Origin: Deltaproteobacteria bacterium
Lineage (GTDB): Bacteria; Myxococcota_A; UBA796; CAJQPC01
DNA: 64,000 nt
Direction: 5' to 3'
NCBI GenBank assembly: GCA_016717595.1
Contig: JADKFE010000016.1
Coordinates: forward strand, 43,555 to 107,554
Below are positions 8,267 through 17,198 of this stretch, piece after piece (the stretch's first letter is position 1; the number at the start of each line of letters is the position of its first letter). The position numbers and the translations under genes are program-made. Below the pieces are notes generated by a model. It saw only the letters and a list, made by a program, of their open reading frames with translations, was not told the DNA's origin and did not search any database.

Positions 8267-9286
8267 TCAGATGTGGTTCGCCCTCCGCGCGAGCAGGCGC
8301 AGGAGCAGGCCCTCAAACACCCGGCGGTCTCCGGCGCGGTGAGAGTTCATGTCTTGGTTGGTGTCGGCCAGGCGCTCCAGCACCTCAGCGGTGCCGATGG
8401 GGCTCTCTCGCAGCGCGCGCTCGGCCTTCTCTCGTTTCCACGGCGCCATCTTCACCGCGTCGCCGCCGCCGGTGCGCATGGCGTGCTGAAGGCTCAAGAG
8501 CTGGCGGAGCTGCCAAGAGATCATCGCCATGAGCCGGTGGGACTCGCCGCCCTTCTTCGCGTCCATCAGGCGCAAGCAGGTGGCCAAGGCGTGATCGGCG
8601 TTGCGGGCGACGACGGCGTCGGTGAGATCCCAGATCTGGGCCTCAGCGAGCAGGCTGCACACCTCGCCGAGCACGGCCTCATCAAGCCTCCCCTGCCCGC
8701 CCATGTACATGCAGGCCTTCTCGATCTCCAAGCGGAGCTGGCCGAGGTCTTTGCCCACGAGCTCTACGAGCAAGGTGGCCTCTCGGCGATCGAGGGCGCA
8801 GCCGAGGCCACGCGCGGTCTCGATGGCGAAGGCGACGGGGTCTTGATCCTTCGCGCGGTAACGCACGAGCACGCCGTCGCTCTTGAGCAGGGCCTCGACC
8901 CGCTTGAGGGGATCTTTGCCGTCGCCGGCCTTGGCGAAGCCCGTGCCGAACACGCCCAGCACCGTGCTCGGCGAGGGCTTCTCTAAGTACCGAAGCAAGG
9001 CGTCGATGAGCGCCGGGGGCGCCTCGTGAACGTCGCGGAGGATCACCACGCGCCGCGCGCTCATCATCGGCAGGGTGCGGGCGACGCTGAGCGCCTCGGC
9101 GGCGGACTCTTCTCCAGCGCGGGCGACGCTGAGGTTAAACGCCACCATCACGCCCTCGGTCGCCTTGGCGGTGAGGCGCTCCTCGGCCTGCTTCACGAGC
9201 AGGGCCTCATCGCCGAGCACAACAAACACGGGCTTGAGCCCCGCCTGGAGCGCCTGATCGAGGGGGTCTTGGGCCATCGGGGTCAC
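8267..9286 (-). CDS. holA: DNA polymerase III delta subunit
   Basis: 339 residues matching the clamp-loader delta subunit: LKPVFVVLGDEALLVKQAEERL at the N-terminus, an AAA+-like fold without a working Walker A, the RRVVILRDVHEAP strand, and a helical C-terminal domain containing ISWQLRQLLSLQ. Delta opens the beta clamp during loading at primer ends. A GTG at 9286 and an ATG at 9277 are both possible starts; neither has a strong SD. It follows lptE by 27 bp, the lptE-holA order seen in many Gram-negatives. Confidence 0.93.
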   Translation of the reverse strand: MTPMAQDPLDQALQAGLKPVFVVLGDEALLVKQAEERLTAKATEGVMVAFNLSVARAGEESAAEALSVARTLPMMSARRVVILRDVHEAPPALIDALLRYLEKPSPSTVLGVFGTGFAKAGDGKDPLKRVEALLKSDGVLVRYRAKDQDPVAFAIETARGLGCALDRREATLLVELVGKDLGQLRLEIEKACMYMGGQGRLDEAVLGEVCSLLAEAQIWDLTDAVVARNADHALATCLRLMDAKKGGESHRLMAMISWQLRQLLSLQHAMRTGGGDAVKMAPWKREKAERALRESPIGTAEVLERLADTNQDMNSHRAGDRRVFEGLLLRLLARRANHI

Positions 9287-9313
9287 CGCGCGGGACGAGT
9301 GCGAACCACCGCT

Positions 9314-9769
9314 CTAACGTGTCGGCGGAGACTCGGCGGCGGTCAGGGCGGAGATCCCCTCGGCGAGCAGGCGGCCAAGGGCGCGCTCGGCGGCGGCGGC
9401 CCGGGCGGCCTCCGTGGTGAAGGGATCGTCTGCGGCCAAGGCGTAGGGCTCCTCCGCCCGCCCCTCCCAATGACGCGGGGGATCTACGTCTAAGGTCAGC
9501 GCCACACGCACGTTGACCGCGCTCACTCCCCCGCCGACGGTGAGCGCCCGAGCGTCTACAGCGCTCAGCTCAACGTGCAGCGTGGGCCCCGTCCCGGCGT
9601 TGAGATCGGCCAGGGCCACGGCGGCGGCCTCAGCGAGCCAAGGCTCTGGCGTGAGGATCACGAGCTCCCCTGCGCGCACATCGGTGACCGGCGGGCGCCC
9701 GAGCTGAAGCCCACAACTGGGCAGAAGTAGCGCAAAGATCAGCGGGAGTTGGGCCACCACAGCACGCAT
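9314..9769 (-). CDS. lptE: LptE-like LPS-assembly lipoprotein
   Basis: 151 residues. A signal peptide with lipobox (LLLPSC, Cys at about 19) implies an outer-membrane lipoprotein. The body alternates short strands and ends in a helix (AARAAAAERALGRLLAEGI), consistent with LptE, the plug partner of LptD in LPS insertion. The family call leans on gene order, directly upstream of holA, and on size and lipobox, because LptE is poorly conserved. Another small lipoprotein is the main alternative. Confidence 0.65.
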   Translation of the reverse strand: MRAVVAQLPLIFALLLPSCGLQLGRPPVTDVRAGELVILTPEPWLAEAAAVALADLNAGTGPTLHVELSAVDARALTVGGGVSAVNVRVALTLDVDPPRHWEGRAEEPYALAADDPFTTEAARAAAAERALGRLLAEGISALTAAESPPTR

Positions 9770-9829
9770 AAGGATTGACAGGCTCTCAGAACCCGTAGAA
9801 GATCGGGGCTCCCTGCCTCGGAGTATCCT

Positions 9830-10642
9830 ATGCTCACCCTCCTCGCCTCACTGACCGTGGCCATCGCCGCCGAGCCCGCCGTGGACACGCCCGCCGCCGA
9901 GCCCGCCGTGGACACGCCCGCCGCCGAGCCCACCCAGGCCGAGCTGGGAGACGCGCTGCCGGGCGACGCCTTGGCCCAGTCCACGGAGACGGCGCCCACC
10001 CCCGCGCCGTCCACCACCCAGCCCGTGCGCGCCCGGCCCTATCTCATGGAGGTCAACGTCCGCGGGCGTTACCTCGGCGTGCCGTCCTCACTCTTCGACA
10101 TCTGGTACTACAACGAGGCCGACGACGGCGGCACCCACCTCCCGCGTCCCCAGGCCCGCGCCTGGTCTGTCGGCTTGGAGTACGTCGTCAAGAACGACAC
10201 CCAGAACGGCGTCTTCTACTTCGACTACGTCGGGAACCTCATGGAGGGCGGCTACTGGGACGACCGCGAAGATCCCCCGGACTACTTCGACGGCGACTAC
10301 GTCGTCCCCGACCGCCTCAGCCTGCTCACCTTAGGCGCCGACTACTACTACGAGATCCACGCGACGCAGTGGCTCTCGTTCATGTTCGGCGCGGGCTTAG
10401 GCGTGGCTGTGGTGACCGGCAACCTCCAGAAGTGGGACGGCGACGACGGCGTCCCTTCTTACGAGATCTACGCCCAGCGCCCCGACGAGCCGGACGACGT
10501 GATCGCCATCCCCAAGGTGCTCCCCGTCATCGACATCAACGCCGCCATCAAGTTTGACATCAACCACCGGGCGAACATCCGCCTTGAGGGCGGGTTCCAC
10601 AACCTGCTGTACACCGGCGCGGCGGTCGGCATCATCTTCTGA
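9830..10642 (+). CDS. Putative outer-membrane beta-barrel protein
   Basis: 270 residues. The signal peptide (MLTLLASLTVAIAAEP) is followed by an Ala/Pro-rich linker built on a direct duplication of EPAVDTPAA, then a series of amphipathic strands with aromatic girdle residues (WSVGLEYVVKN, GVFYFDYVGNL, LLTLGADYYYEIHA, WLSFMFGAGLGVAVV). It ends in a C-terminal strand finishing in F, as expected for an outer-membrane barrel. GGAG lies 6 bp upstream of the ATG. No specific substrate or family can be named. It is divergent from lptE with 60 bp between starts. Confidence 0.75.
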   Translation: MLTLLASLTVAIAAEPAVDTPAAEPAVDTPAAEPTQAELGDALPGDALAQSTETAPTPAPSTTQPVRARPYLMEVNVRGRYLGVPSSLFDIWYYNEADDGGTHLPRPQARAWSVGLEYVVKNDTQNGVFYFDYVGNLMEGGYWDDREDPPDYFDGDYVVPDRLSLLTLGADYYYEIHATQWLSFMFGAGLGVAVVTGNLQKWDGDDGVPSYEIYAQRPDEPDDVIAIPKVLPVIDINAAIKFDINHRANIRLEGGFHNLLYTGAAVGIIF

Positions 10643-10707
10643 GCGCCGTGATCTCGGCGTGAAGGATCCCCGCGTTGATCCTAGCTGCTGCGCGGTGGCG
10701 CTTCTCA

Positions 10708-10761
10708 GGAGGTGGTGTTAACCTCCCAGGTCTTCAACCATTCCCAACACGCAAAGCGTGT
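10708..10761 (+). promoter_or_regulatory. Inverted repeats in the rpsU leader
   Basis: Two short perfect inverted repeats precede rpsU. GGAGGT (10708-10713) pairs with ACCTCC (10721-10726) across 7 nt, and ACACGC (10747-10752) pairs with GCGTGT (10756-10761) across AAA. The first involves an SD-like and an anti-SD-like sequence well upstream of the true SD. A structured leader for autoregulation is possible; this is inference. Confidence 0.35.
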
Positions 10762-10787
10762 CATTTCCATCGGTTCAGGAGTCGTCG

Positions 10788-11009
10788 TTGATTCAGGTCA
10801 CCGTCCGCGAGAACGAGCCCTTCGAGAAGGCCCTCCGCCGCTTCCGCCGCAAGGTTGAGCGTGAAGGCATCCGTAAGGACATCAAGAAGAACAGCGTCTA
10901 CTTGAAGCCCGGTGAGCGCCGTCGCCTCAAGCAGCGCCTCGCGGAGAAGCGTCGCCGGAAGGCCGCTCGTCGCGCCGCCCGTCGTGGTGGCCCCGGTCGC
11001 GGCCGTTAG
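10788..11009 (+). CDS. rpsU: 30S ribosomal protein S21
   Basis: 73 residues: the S21 core TVRENEPFEKALRRFRRKVE, then a highly basic C-terminal helix (ERRRLKQRLAEKRRRKAARR). S21 binds near the anti-SD region of 16S rRNA and helps initiation. TTG 10788 is the start because AGGAG sits exactly 6 bp upstream and translation then begins MIQVTVREN; an upstream ATG at 10758 would place the SD inside the coding region. It is followed by a strong intrinsic terminator, so it is likely monocistronic. Confidence 0.96.
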   Translation: MIQVTVRENEPFEKALRRFRRKVEREGIRKDIKKNSVYLKPGERRRLKQRLAEKRRRKAARRAARRGGPGRGR

Positions 11010-11036
11010 GCACGTCTGGGCTCCTTCGCCTCAATT

Positions 11037-11062
11037 AAGGCCCCGTGATGGGGCCTTTTTTG
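11037..11062 (+). terminator. Intrinsic terminator of rpsU
   Basis: AAGGCCCC (11037-11044), a five-base loop, then GGGGCCTT running into seven T residues. It lies 28 bp after the rpsU stop. Confidence 0.92.
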
Positions 11063-11087
11063 TTCCTTGAGCGCCGAGGGCGTGCCC

Positions 11088-11975
11088 TCAGAGGCGCCGC
11101 CCCGGGCCCTCCGTGGGGATGAACGTCAAGAGCGCCTCCTCGGCCAGCCGCCGCGCCGCCGCGTTCTCTAAGGCCCACGGGTCGTTCATGCGGGGGGTGC
11201 GCCCGGCGAGCTCCTGGAGCGCCGCCCGCGCCTCGTCATCCCCCTTCTGCGGCCCCGTGAGGAGCCGCGCCTCGTCGAGCTCCAGAAGCCAGAGGCCAGG
11301 CTCTAAGGCCTGGGCGGCGTCGAGACGCTCCGCGGCGCCGCCGAGATCCCGGGAGAGCGGCGCGGGCCGCAGCAGCGTCGCCATGCTCACCCCCCAGGTG
11401 GCCGTCCAGCCGGGCCGCTCGCCTTGGCGGCGCTGCAGCCCAGAGGCGATGATGGAGAGCTCCTCCAGCTCCACCGCCCCCGCCACGCCGCGCAGCTCAA
11501 CCCAGCGCAGGCCCGCGATGAGGCCCTCTTCAGCGCAGGGCCAGTACGGTGGCGTGAGCTGCATCATCGCCTTCTGGTTCACCTGACCGCCACGACCGTC
11601 CAGGCGCGCGGTGTAGCCAGAGTTGAGGAGCATGCAGAGGTAAGCGAACTCTCGCGCCTGCAGGTGGTCACGCGCCCGATCGTCCCCCTCGGCGTAGCCG
11701 ATCGCCCGGGCGTTGTAGGCCCGGGCGAGGCGGGCGAGCACCGAGGGCCGCTCGGGCTCTAAGGCCTGGGCGTCTAGGTAAGCCTCGATCGCGCCATTGA
11801 GGGTGTCGATCCCCTCCGCGCGCCGGGCAAAACGTTCATCTCCCGTGGCCAAGGCGAGGTCTACGGGGCTGGGGCCCTTGTCGCGCCATCCCAAGCAGCC
11901 GCCGAGCAGGCCGAGCGCCATGACGATCGCGCCGCGCGCCAATGACCGCGCCGTCCATGTCTCGCTGTTCCTCAC
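11088..11975 (-). CDS. TPR-like lipoprotein (possibly TatT-related)
   Basis: 295 residues. The signal peptide carries a lipobox (ALGLLGGC), so this is a lipoprotein. The mature part is mostly helical and TPR-like (LNGAIEAYLDAQALEPERPSV, LARLARAYNARAIGYAEGDD). It loosely resembles TatT-type periplasmic TPR lipoproteins associated with TRAP transport; no TRAP transporter genes are nearby, so that link is weak. GTG 11975 was chosen because AAAGGAG lies about 5 bp upstream and the signal peptide follows; the longer frame overlaps the tRNA-Leu promoter. Confidence 0.7.
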   Translation of the reverse strand: MRNSETWTARSLARGAIVMALGLLGGCLGWRDKGPSPVDLALATGDERFARRAEGIDTLNGAIEAYLDAQALEPERPSVLARLARAYNARAIGYAEGDDRARDHLQAREFAYLCMLLNSGYTARLDGRGGQVNQKAMMQLTPPYWPCAEEGLIAGLRWVELRGVAGAVELEELSIIASGLQRRQGERPGWTATWGVSMATLLRPAPLSRDLGGAAERLDAAQALEPGLWLLELDEARLLTGPQKGDDEARAALQELAGRTPRMNDPWALENAAARRLAEEALLTFIPTEGPGRRL

Positions 11976-12009
11976 GGGCGCTCCTTTTGTTGGCGCCGCG
12001 CGCAGCGGC

Positions 12010-12039
12010 TTGCCTTGGGTTCTACCAGCAAGGTATAAA
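12010..12039 (+). promoter_or_regulatory. Promoter upstream of tRNA-Leu
   Basis: TTGCCT (12010-12015), an 18-bp spacer and TATAAA (12034-12039). It lies about 57 bp upstream of the mature tRNA 5' end. Confidence 0.5.
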
Positions 12040-12096
12040 CAGCAGGTCGTGCGCGCGTCCACTCACTGTGGCGCAACCAGGACGCGCTCTATGTGT

Positions 12097-12180
12097 GCCC
12101 GGGTGGTGGAATGGTAGACACAGGGGACTTAAAATCCCTTGCCCGTAACGGGCGTGTGGGTTCGACTCCCACTCTGGGCA
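12097..12180 (+). tRNA. tRNA-Leu(UAA)
   Basis: An 84-nt cloverleaf: acceptor GCCCGGG pairs with TCTGGGC, the D-arm contains GGTGGAATGGTAGAC, the anticodon loop CTTAAAA gives anticodon UAA, a long variable arm (GCCCGTAACGGGC) is typical of class II leucine tRNAs, and the T-arm is GTGGG TTCGACT CCCAC. CCA is not encoded. It reads UUA codons, which are present in this GC-rich genome. Confidence 0.95.
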
Positions 12181-12190
12181 TCCCCCCTCG

Positions 12191-12219
12191 TTGACAGCGG
12201 ACTCGCGCGGATCTACGGT
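12191..12219 (+). promoter_or_regulatory. Promoter upstream of the Hsp70 gene
   Basis: A consensus -35 TTGACA (12191-12196), exactly 17 bp, then TACGGT (12214-12219). The -10 is weak. No CIRCE inverted repeat or obvious sigma-32-type promoter was seen in the 110 bp before the gene. Confidence 0.45.
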
Positions 12220-12290
12220 ATCGATGGCGCCTCGGCGCACCGCCGGGATCTCCTGAACCCAAGCGGACTCTCCTGGAGTCGGAACGCTCG

Positions 12291-14105
12291 ATGGGCAAGG
12301 TCATAGGAATCGACCTCGGGACGACAAACTCGGTCTGCGCCTACATGGATCGGCGTGAGCCTGTCGTCATCATCAACTCCGAGGGGGGCCGCGTGACCCC
12401 CTCAGTGGTTGGCATCTCCAAGAACGGAGAGCGGTTCGTCGGGGACATCGCGAAACGCCAGCTCCTCATCAACCCTGAGGCCACGATCCACTCGATCAAG
12501 CGCTTCATGGGCCGCCGCTATCGCGACGCGCTCTCGGACTGCTCGTCCGTGCAGTACAAGGTCGTCGAGACGCGGAACGGGGACTGCGGCGTCGAGGTGG
12601 GCGACCGGCTGTACCTGCCTCAAGAGATCTCGGCGATGATCCTGCAGAAGCTCCGAAAGTCCGCCGAGGACTTCTTGGGCGAGCAGGTCACTGAAGCCGT
12701 GATCACCGTGCCGGCCTACTTCACCGACCGCCAGCGCCAGGCCACCAAAGACGCGGGCACCATCGCCGGGCTCAACGTCCTGCGCATCATCAACGAGCCC
12801 ACCGCGGCGGCCTTGGCCTACGTTCACGATCGGAAACGCTCCTCGACGATCGCGGTGTATGACTTCGGCGGCGGCACCTTCGACATCTCTTTGCTAGAGG
12901 TTGACCGCGACCTCGCCGAGGTGCGCGCCACCCGCGGCAACAACGCCCTGGGCGGGGCCGACATCGACAACAAGGTCGTTCACTGGCTCCTAGAGGAGTT
13001 CTACAAAGAGCACGGCATCGACGTGTCCGATGACAAGGTCGTGCTCCAGCGCCTTCGTGACGCCGCCGAGCGGGCCAAGCTTGAGCTCTCCGCGGCGTAC
13101 GACACCGACATCCACCTCCCCTTCTTGTTGGCGAACGCCTCGGGCCCCAAACACCTCCAGTGCACGCTGACCCGGGCCACCTTCGAGAGCCTCGCGATGC
13201 CGCTCTTTGAGCGCACCATCGAGGAGTGCCGCCGGGCGATGGAAGACTCGCGCATGAGCCCCGAGGACATCGACGAGGTCATCCTCGTCGGCGGCTCCTC
13301 CCGCATCCCCATGGTGCAGGCCATGGTGCAGGAGCTCTTTAAGCGCCCCTTGAACAAGTCCTTCAACCCCGATGAGGTCGTCGCCGTGGGCGCGGCGATT
13401 CAGGCGGGCATCTTGGAGGGCGACGTCAAGGCCGTCACGCTCTTGGACGTCACCAACTTCTCCTTGGGCATCGAGGTTGAGGGGCGGCGCTTCGCGAAGC
13501 TCATCCCCAAGAACACCACCATCCCTACGCAGAAGACCCAGCTCGTCTCTACCGTCGCCGAGAACCAGCGCACGGTGAAGATCCATGTGCTGCAGGGCGA
13601 GAGCCCCGACGCCCGGGACAACGTCTCCTTGGGCGACTTTGAGCTCGTGGGCATCCCCCCCGCCAAGCGCGGTGAGCCGCGGATTCACGTCAAGTTCGCC
13701 ATCGACAGCAACGGCATCGTGCACGTCTCGGCCAAAGACAGCCGCTCCGGCGTCTCCGGCGAGATCACCATCGAGGCCCCCACGGGCATGACCCAGTCCC
13801 AGATCGAGGAGCTGCGCGAGGAGCACGAGACGATCCACCGCCGCAGCACCGACAGCCACGAGATGAAGGAGCTGCGCCACCAGATCGAGAAGCAGCTCGT
13901 GTCTCTGGAGAACTTCTTGCGGGACAACCGGGGCTTCTTACACAAGAAGGACATCTTCGAGATCGAGCAGGCCCTCAAGCGTGGGCGTATGGCGCTCTTG
14001 AAGTCCTCGGACAAGACGAACCTCGACGATCTCTCGATGTACCTCGCGCGCTTCTTCGCCCACCTCGCCGACAAGGCCGGCGGCGGGGACGCCCCGGTCC
14101 ACTGA
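12291..14105 (+). CDS. dnaK: DnaK-type Hsp70 chaperone
   Basis: 604 residues. The nucleotide-binding domain has GIDLGTTNSVCAY, the VITVPAYFTDRQRQATKDAG motif, NEPTAAALAY and the YDFGGGTFDISLLEV phosphate loop. The substrate-binding domain begins after the linker region (AVTLLDVTNFSLGIE). The C-terminal lid is shortened and ends GGGDAPVH instead of the acidic EEVD-like tail of housekeeping DnaK. It is also alone: no grpE or dnaJ flanks it. This suggests a specialised paralogue, as myxobacteria carry several, rather than the main stress chaperone. The ATG at 12291 gives the standard MGKVIGIDLGTT start. Confidence 0.93.
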   Translation: MGKVIGIDLGTTNSVCAYMDRREPVVIINSEGGRVTPSVVGISKNGERFVGDIAKRQLLINPEATIHSIKRFMGRRYRDALSDCSSVQYKVVETRNGDCGVEVGDRLYLPQEISAMILQKLRKSAEDFLGEQVTEAVITVPAYFTDRQRQATKDAGTIAGLNVLRIINEPTAAALAYVHDRKRSSTIAVYDFGGGTFDISLLEVDRDLAEVRATRGNNALGGADIDNKVVHWLLEEFYKEHGIDVSDDKVVLQRLRDAAERAKLELSAAYDTDIHLPFLLANASGPKHLQCTLTRATFESLAMPLFERTIEECRRAMEDSRMSPEDIDEVILVGGSSRIPMVQAMVQELFKRPLNKSFNPDEVVAVGAAIQAGILEGDVKAVTLLDVTNFSLGIEVEGRRFAKLIPKNTTIPTQKTQLVSTVAENQRTVKIHVLQGESPDARDNVSLGDFELVGIPPAKRGEPRIHVKFAIDSNGIVHVSAKDSRSGVSGEITIEAPTGMTQSQIEELREEHETIHRRSTDSHEMKELRHQIEKQLVSLENFLRDNRGFLHKKDIFEIEQALKRGRMALLKSSDKTNLDDLSMYLARFFAHLADKAGGGDAPVH

Positions 14106-14131
14106 GCGCCGCGCGCCGCCCCGCCAACAGA

Positions 14132-14164
14132 AGAGGCCGCCCCCAACCGGGGCGGCCTCTTTGT
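14132..14164 (+). terminator. Intrinsic terminator after dnaK
   Basis: A 12-bp perfect stem (AGAGGCCGCCCC, 14132-14143, with 14149-14160), a five-base loop and a short T-rich tail. Confidence 0.85.
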
Positions 14165-14207
14165 CTCTGGGCTTGCTCTCTGCCGCGCCTCCAAGCCCTG
14201 AAGCGAA

Positions 14208-14235
14208 CGAGGCCGCCCCGATCGGGACGGCCTCG
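14208..14235 (-). terminator. Hairpin at the 3' end of the M16 peptidase gene
   Basis: CGAGGCCG (14208-14215) pairs with CGGCCTCG (14228-14235), continued inward by CCCGATCGGG after one mismatch. It lies 20 bp past the stop of the minus-strand M16 gene. There is no clear T tract on that strand, so termination strength is uncertain. Confidence 0.5.
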
Positions 14236-14255
14236 TCGTCATCTCAAGAGGAGCG

Positions 14256-17198
14256 CTACTTCTCCTTCTTGCTCTCTTCTTTGGCCTTGTTCTTGGCCTC
14301 CTTCTTCTTGGCCTTGGCGTAGCCCTTCGGGTCGCCCGCCTGCCACATCTTGTCGGCCTCGGCCTTCCAGTCAACCACCTCGAACGGCACGCCCGCCTTC
14401 TCAAGCTGCGGCGTGATGACGTCCGCCGGGCCGACGAGGGTGAACACCTCATGGCCGGTGCAGCGCTCCATCTGGGCCTGGATGTCGTCCTTGGTGACCG
14501 CGGCGAGGCGATCGGCCTTGCCCTCGATGTGGCTCCAGTCTTCACGATACGCCGGGGAGATGCGCGCGATCATCTGGTCCGTGCTCTGCTGGCCCAAGGC
14601 GTATTGCCGGGCGAACGAGAGCTTCTTCACAGCGATCATGTCCTCAGGGATGTTCCCCGCGCCCGCATCCTCTGAGAGGCGGATGAAGGTGGTCACCGCG
14701 AGGCCGACGCCGTCGTTCTGAACGAGGGAGCTGAGCGTCAACAGCGCCGCGCCACCCGGCCAAGAGGTCTGGCCCGAGCCCGCGCCGTAGGTGGCGCCGG
14801 ACTGCTCACGCAGGGCGACCCAAGCCTGCTCGTCAAGCACGTCGGCCAGAAGGCGCCGAGCCTCTAAGTTCTCGTTCGTGGCGGGGCCGATCTGGCAGAC
14901 CATCGTGACGCCGGTCTGGGAGACACGATCCTTGTTGAGCACGAACACCCGGCGGCCCTCAGGCGGCGGCGGCGGACCGGGGGGGAGCGGCTGAGGTTTG
15001 CCAGAGGCGCCCTCAACAACCCAGCCCTCGAAGTAGGTGCGCACGGCGGCCTCAGTGCGCGCGGGGTCTACACGACCGACGATGTACAGCGTGGAGTTCG
15101 CGGGCTGAATCAGCTCGTGGAAGTGCGCCGTGGCCTGGGCCTCGGTGATGGTGGCGAGGCTGTCGTAGTACGCCTCATCCGCGTAGAACCCCAGGGGGTG
15201 CCCCGGGAAGAGGGTGGTGTAGGTGAGGTAGCCTTCCCACCAGCCCACCTCTTTGTTGCGGTTACGAACGAGGCTCTTCTTCCAGACCTTGATGTTGGAC
15301 TTGGTCTCGATAAAGTTGATCTCGGTCTCGTCAATGCTGCGACGCAGCATGTAGAGCAACCCCTCAATGTTCGCCGATGAACCGACGATCCCCTCTCGCC
15401 AGCTCGTGTCCGTTAGAAAGCCCTCCCAGCCACCGGCAAAGCGAAGCGGGTCCTCCATGGCGCTGATCTGGGAGTCGAGACCAAAATCGACCATGTCGGT
15501 GAGCCCGGGGACGGGCTCCGTGGCCATGCCACCGTTGGACACGAGGTGAACGCGGGCCAAAGGCGCCGTGCCATACGGCATCACGATGACGCGCAGGCCG
15601 TTCTGGAGGGTGTACTCCTTCACGTCGGTGAGCTTGGGCGGCACCATGATGCCCTTGAGGAGATCGGCGTTGATCTCCGAGGGGTCGATCATCGTGATGG
15701 TGTCGGCCTGGCGCACGGCGCCTTTGTACACGGCGTCTGAGGAGTCCGTGACGATGTCGTTGTCGTCGTAGGGCTCAAGCACGACGGTGACCGCGCGCTC
15801 GCGGGTGAGGTAGGTCTTCGCGAAGTTACGCGCCTTCGAGATATCGACCGCCTGGAGCCACTCGAACATCTTCGAGTAGTAGCGGGCGTCACCGGTGAAG
15901 TGCACAAACTCAGCGGTGTCCGTCGCGCGGCCCGAGCCGACGCTCGAGACCGACTCAACGGAGCGGAAGTAGTACGCCATCGTGGAGTAGCGGGAGTACT
16001 CGTAGGTGATCCGCTGAAACTGGAGCTGATCCGCGGCCCACACCAAGAACAAGGCGTCTAAGGCCTTCTCGGAGATCTTGAGGGGATCCTGACCGGGGCC
16101 GACCTCGATGAAACACATCGCCGAGGAGTTCACCTCTTCGATGAGCGGGAAACAGCCGAAGCCGTTGAGGTCGTCGAGGCTGTCGGTGAGGGGATCCCAG
16201 TCGGGGTTGAGGTAGGAGCCGATGGCGTAGTTCAGCAGGTTCACCGCGACCTGCATCTCGGGCTGGTTCGGGCGGTAGCCGCCGGGCAAGGACCAGCCGA
16301 GGATCACCGTCGTCTTCTCGACGCCGGCCTTGTGGTAGAACGGGCCACGGGACACCGGCGGAGGGGGCTCCGGGGCGGGACCGGACACCCGCACAGGGGC
16401 GTCGATGAGCTCGAGCTTGCCGGTGGGGTTCTTGGGATCGACGAGCAGCTCGCTGGGGAACGACTCCTGGATGAGCTGGGGGACATCATCCAAGGAGAAG
16501 TCACCGACGACGACGATGGTGGTGTTCTCGGGCCGGTAGTTGGCGTCGGTGAACGCCTGCACGTCGGCGAGGTTGATGTTGTTCAGCGAGTCGTGGGTGC
16601 CGATGCCGAGGCGATGGTAGGGGTGACCCTCAGGGTAGAGCGCCTCACGCATGTAGCCCAAGGCCGAGCCGTCGGAGTTCTCGTAGCGCATGCGGAGCTC
16701 GTTGCGCACGATCTCACGCTCGGTGAGCACGTCCTGCTCGACCACGCCGAGCACGGGCTCGGTGAGACGCATCGCCTCGAGCTTGAGCAGCGGGACCAGG
16801 GCGTCTTTGGGCGCCACGGTCATGTAGTTGGTCCAGTCCGAGGCCGTAGAGGCGTTCAGGTTGGCGCCGAACTCCTCCAGGACGTCCCAGACCTTGGGCA
16901 AGGTGCCGTGCACCGACCGGAACCACAGGTGCTCGACGAGGTGGGCGATGCCTTCTTTGCCGACGGGATCGTGGGAAGAGCCACGATCGATGACCATCGT
17001 GATCGAGACGATGGGCTGGGAGTGATCCTCTTGGAAGAGGATCCGCAGGCCCGACGGGAAGGTGTAGTCGGAGATGCCGATGTCGTACTGGTCAAGGGCA
17101 AGGTCGAGGCTAGGACGCGGATACTCCTCGGCCAACGCTGGGCTCGACACGCCGATGAACGACCCCAAGACGAGGCCGGTGGTCAAGCGAAGGTTCAT
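14256..17198 (-). CDS. Secreted M16 family zinc peptidase (two-domain)
   Basis: 980 residues. A signal peptide (MNLRLTTGLVLGSFIGVSSPALA) sends it to the periplasm or outside. The first M16 repeat has the zinc motif HLVEH (H86, E89, H90) and a downstream glutamate in the TEREIVRNELRMRYE region, as in active pitrilysin/PqqL-like enzymes. The second half repeats the fold (about 530-950, YTLQNGLRVIVMPYGTAP) without HxxEH and is probably the inactive partner domain. The tail is Lys/Glu-rich. ATG 17198 was chosen for the signal peptide and a GGAG upstream. It is probably monocistronic. Confidence 0.9.
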   Translation of the reverse strand: MNLRLTTGLVLGSFIGVSSPALAEEYPRPSLDLALDQYDIGISDYTFPSGLRILFQEDHSQPIVSITMVIDRGSSHDPVGKEGIAHLVEHLWFRSVHGTLPKVWDVLEEFGANLNASTASDWTNYMTVAPKDALVPLLKLEAMRLTEPVLGVVEQDVLTEREIVRNELRMRYENSDGSALGYMREALYPEGHPYHRLGIGTHDSLNNINLADVQAFTDANYRPENTTIVVVGDFSLDDVPQLIQESFPSELLVDPKNPTGKLELIDAPVRVSGPAPEPPPPVSRGPFYHKAGVEKTTVILGWSLPGGYRPNQPEMQVAVNLLNYAIGSYLNPDWDPLTDSLDDLNGFGCFPLIEEVNSSAMCFIEVGPGQDPLKISEKALDALFLVWAADQLQFQRITYEYSRYSTMAYYFRSVESVSSVGSGRATDTAEFVHFTGDARYYSKMFEWLQAVDISKARNFAKTYLTRERAVTVVLEPYDDNDIVTDSSDAVYKGAVRQADTITMIDPSEINADLLKGIMVPPKLTDVKEYTLQNGLRVIVMPYGTAPLARVHLVSNGGMATEPVPGLTDMVDFGLDSQISAMEDPLRFAGGWEGFLTDTSWREGIVGSSANIEGLLYMLRRSIDETEINFIETKSNIKVWKKSLVRNRNKEVGWWEGYLTYTTLFPGHPLGFYADEAYYDSLATITEAQATAHFHELIQPANSTLYIVGRVDPARTEAAVRTYFEGWVVEGASGKPQPLPPGPPPPPEGRRVFVLNKDRVSQTGVTMVCQIGPATNENLEARRLLADVLDEQAWVALREQSGATYGAGSGQTSWPGGAALLTLSSLVQNDGVGLAVTTFIRLSEDAGAGNIPEDMIAVKKLSFARQYALGQQSTDQMIARISPAYREDWSHIEGKADRLAAVTKDDIQAQMERCTGHEVFTLVGPADVITPQLEKAGVPFEVVDWKAEADKMWQAGDPKGYAKAKKKEAKNKAKEESKKEK

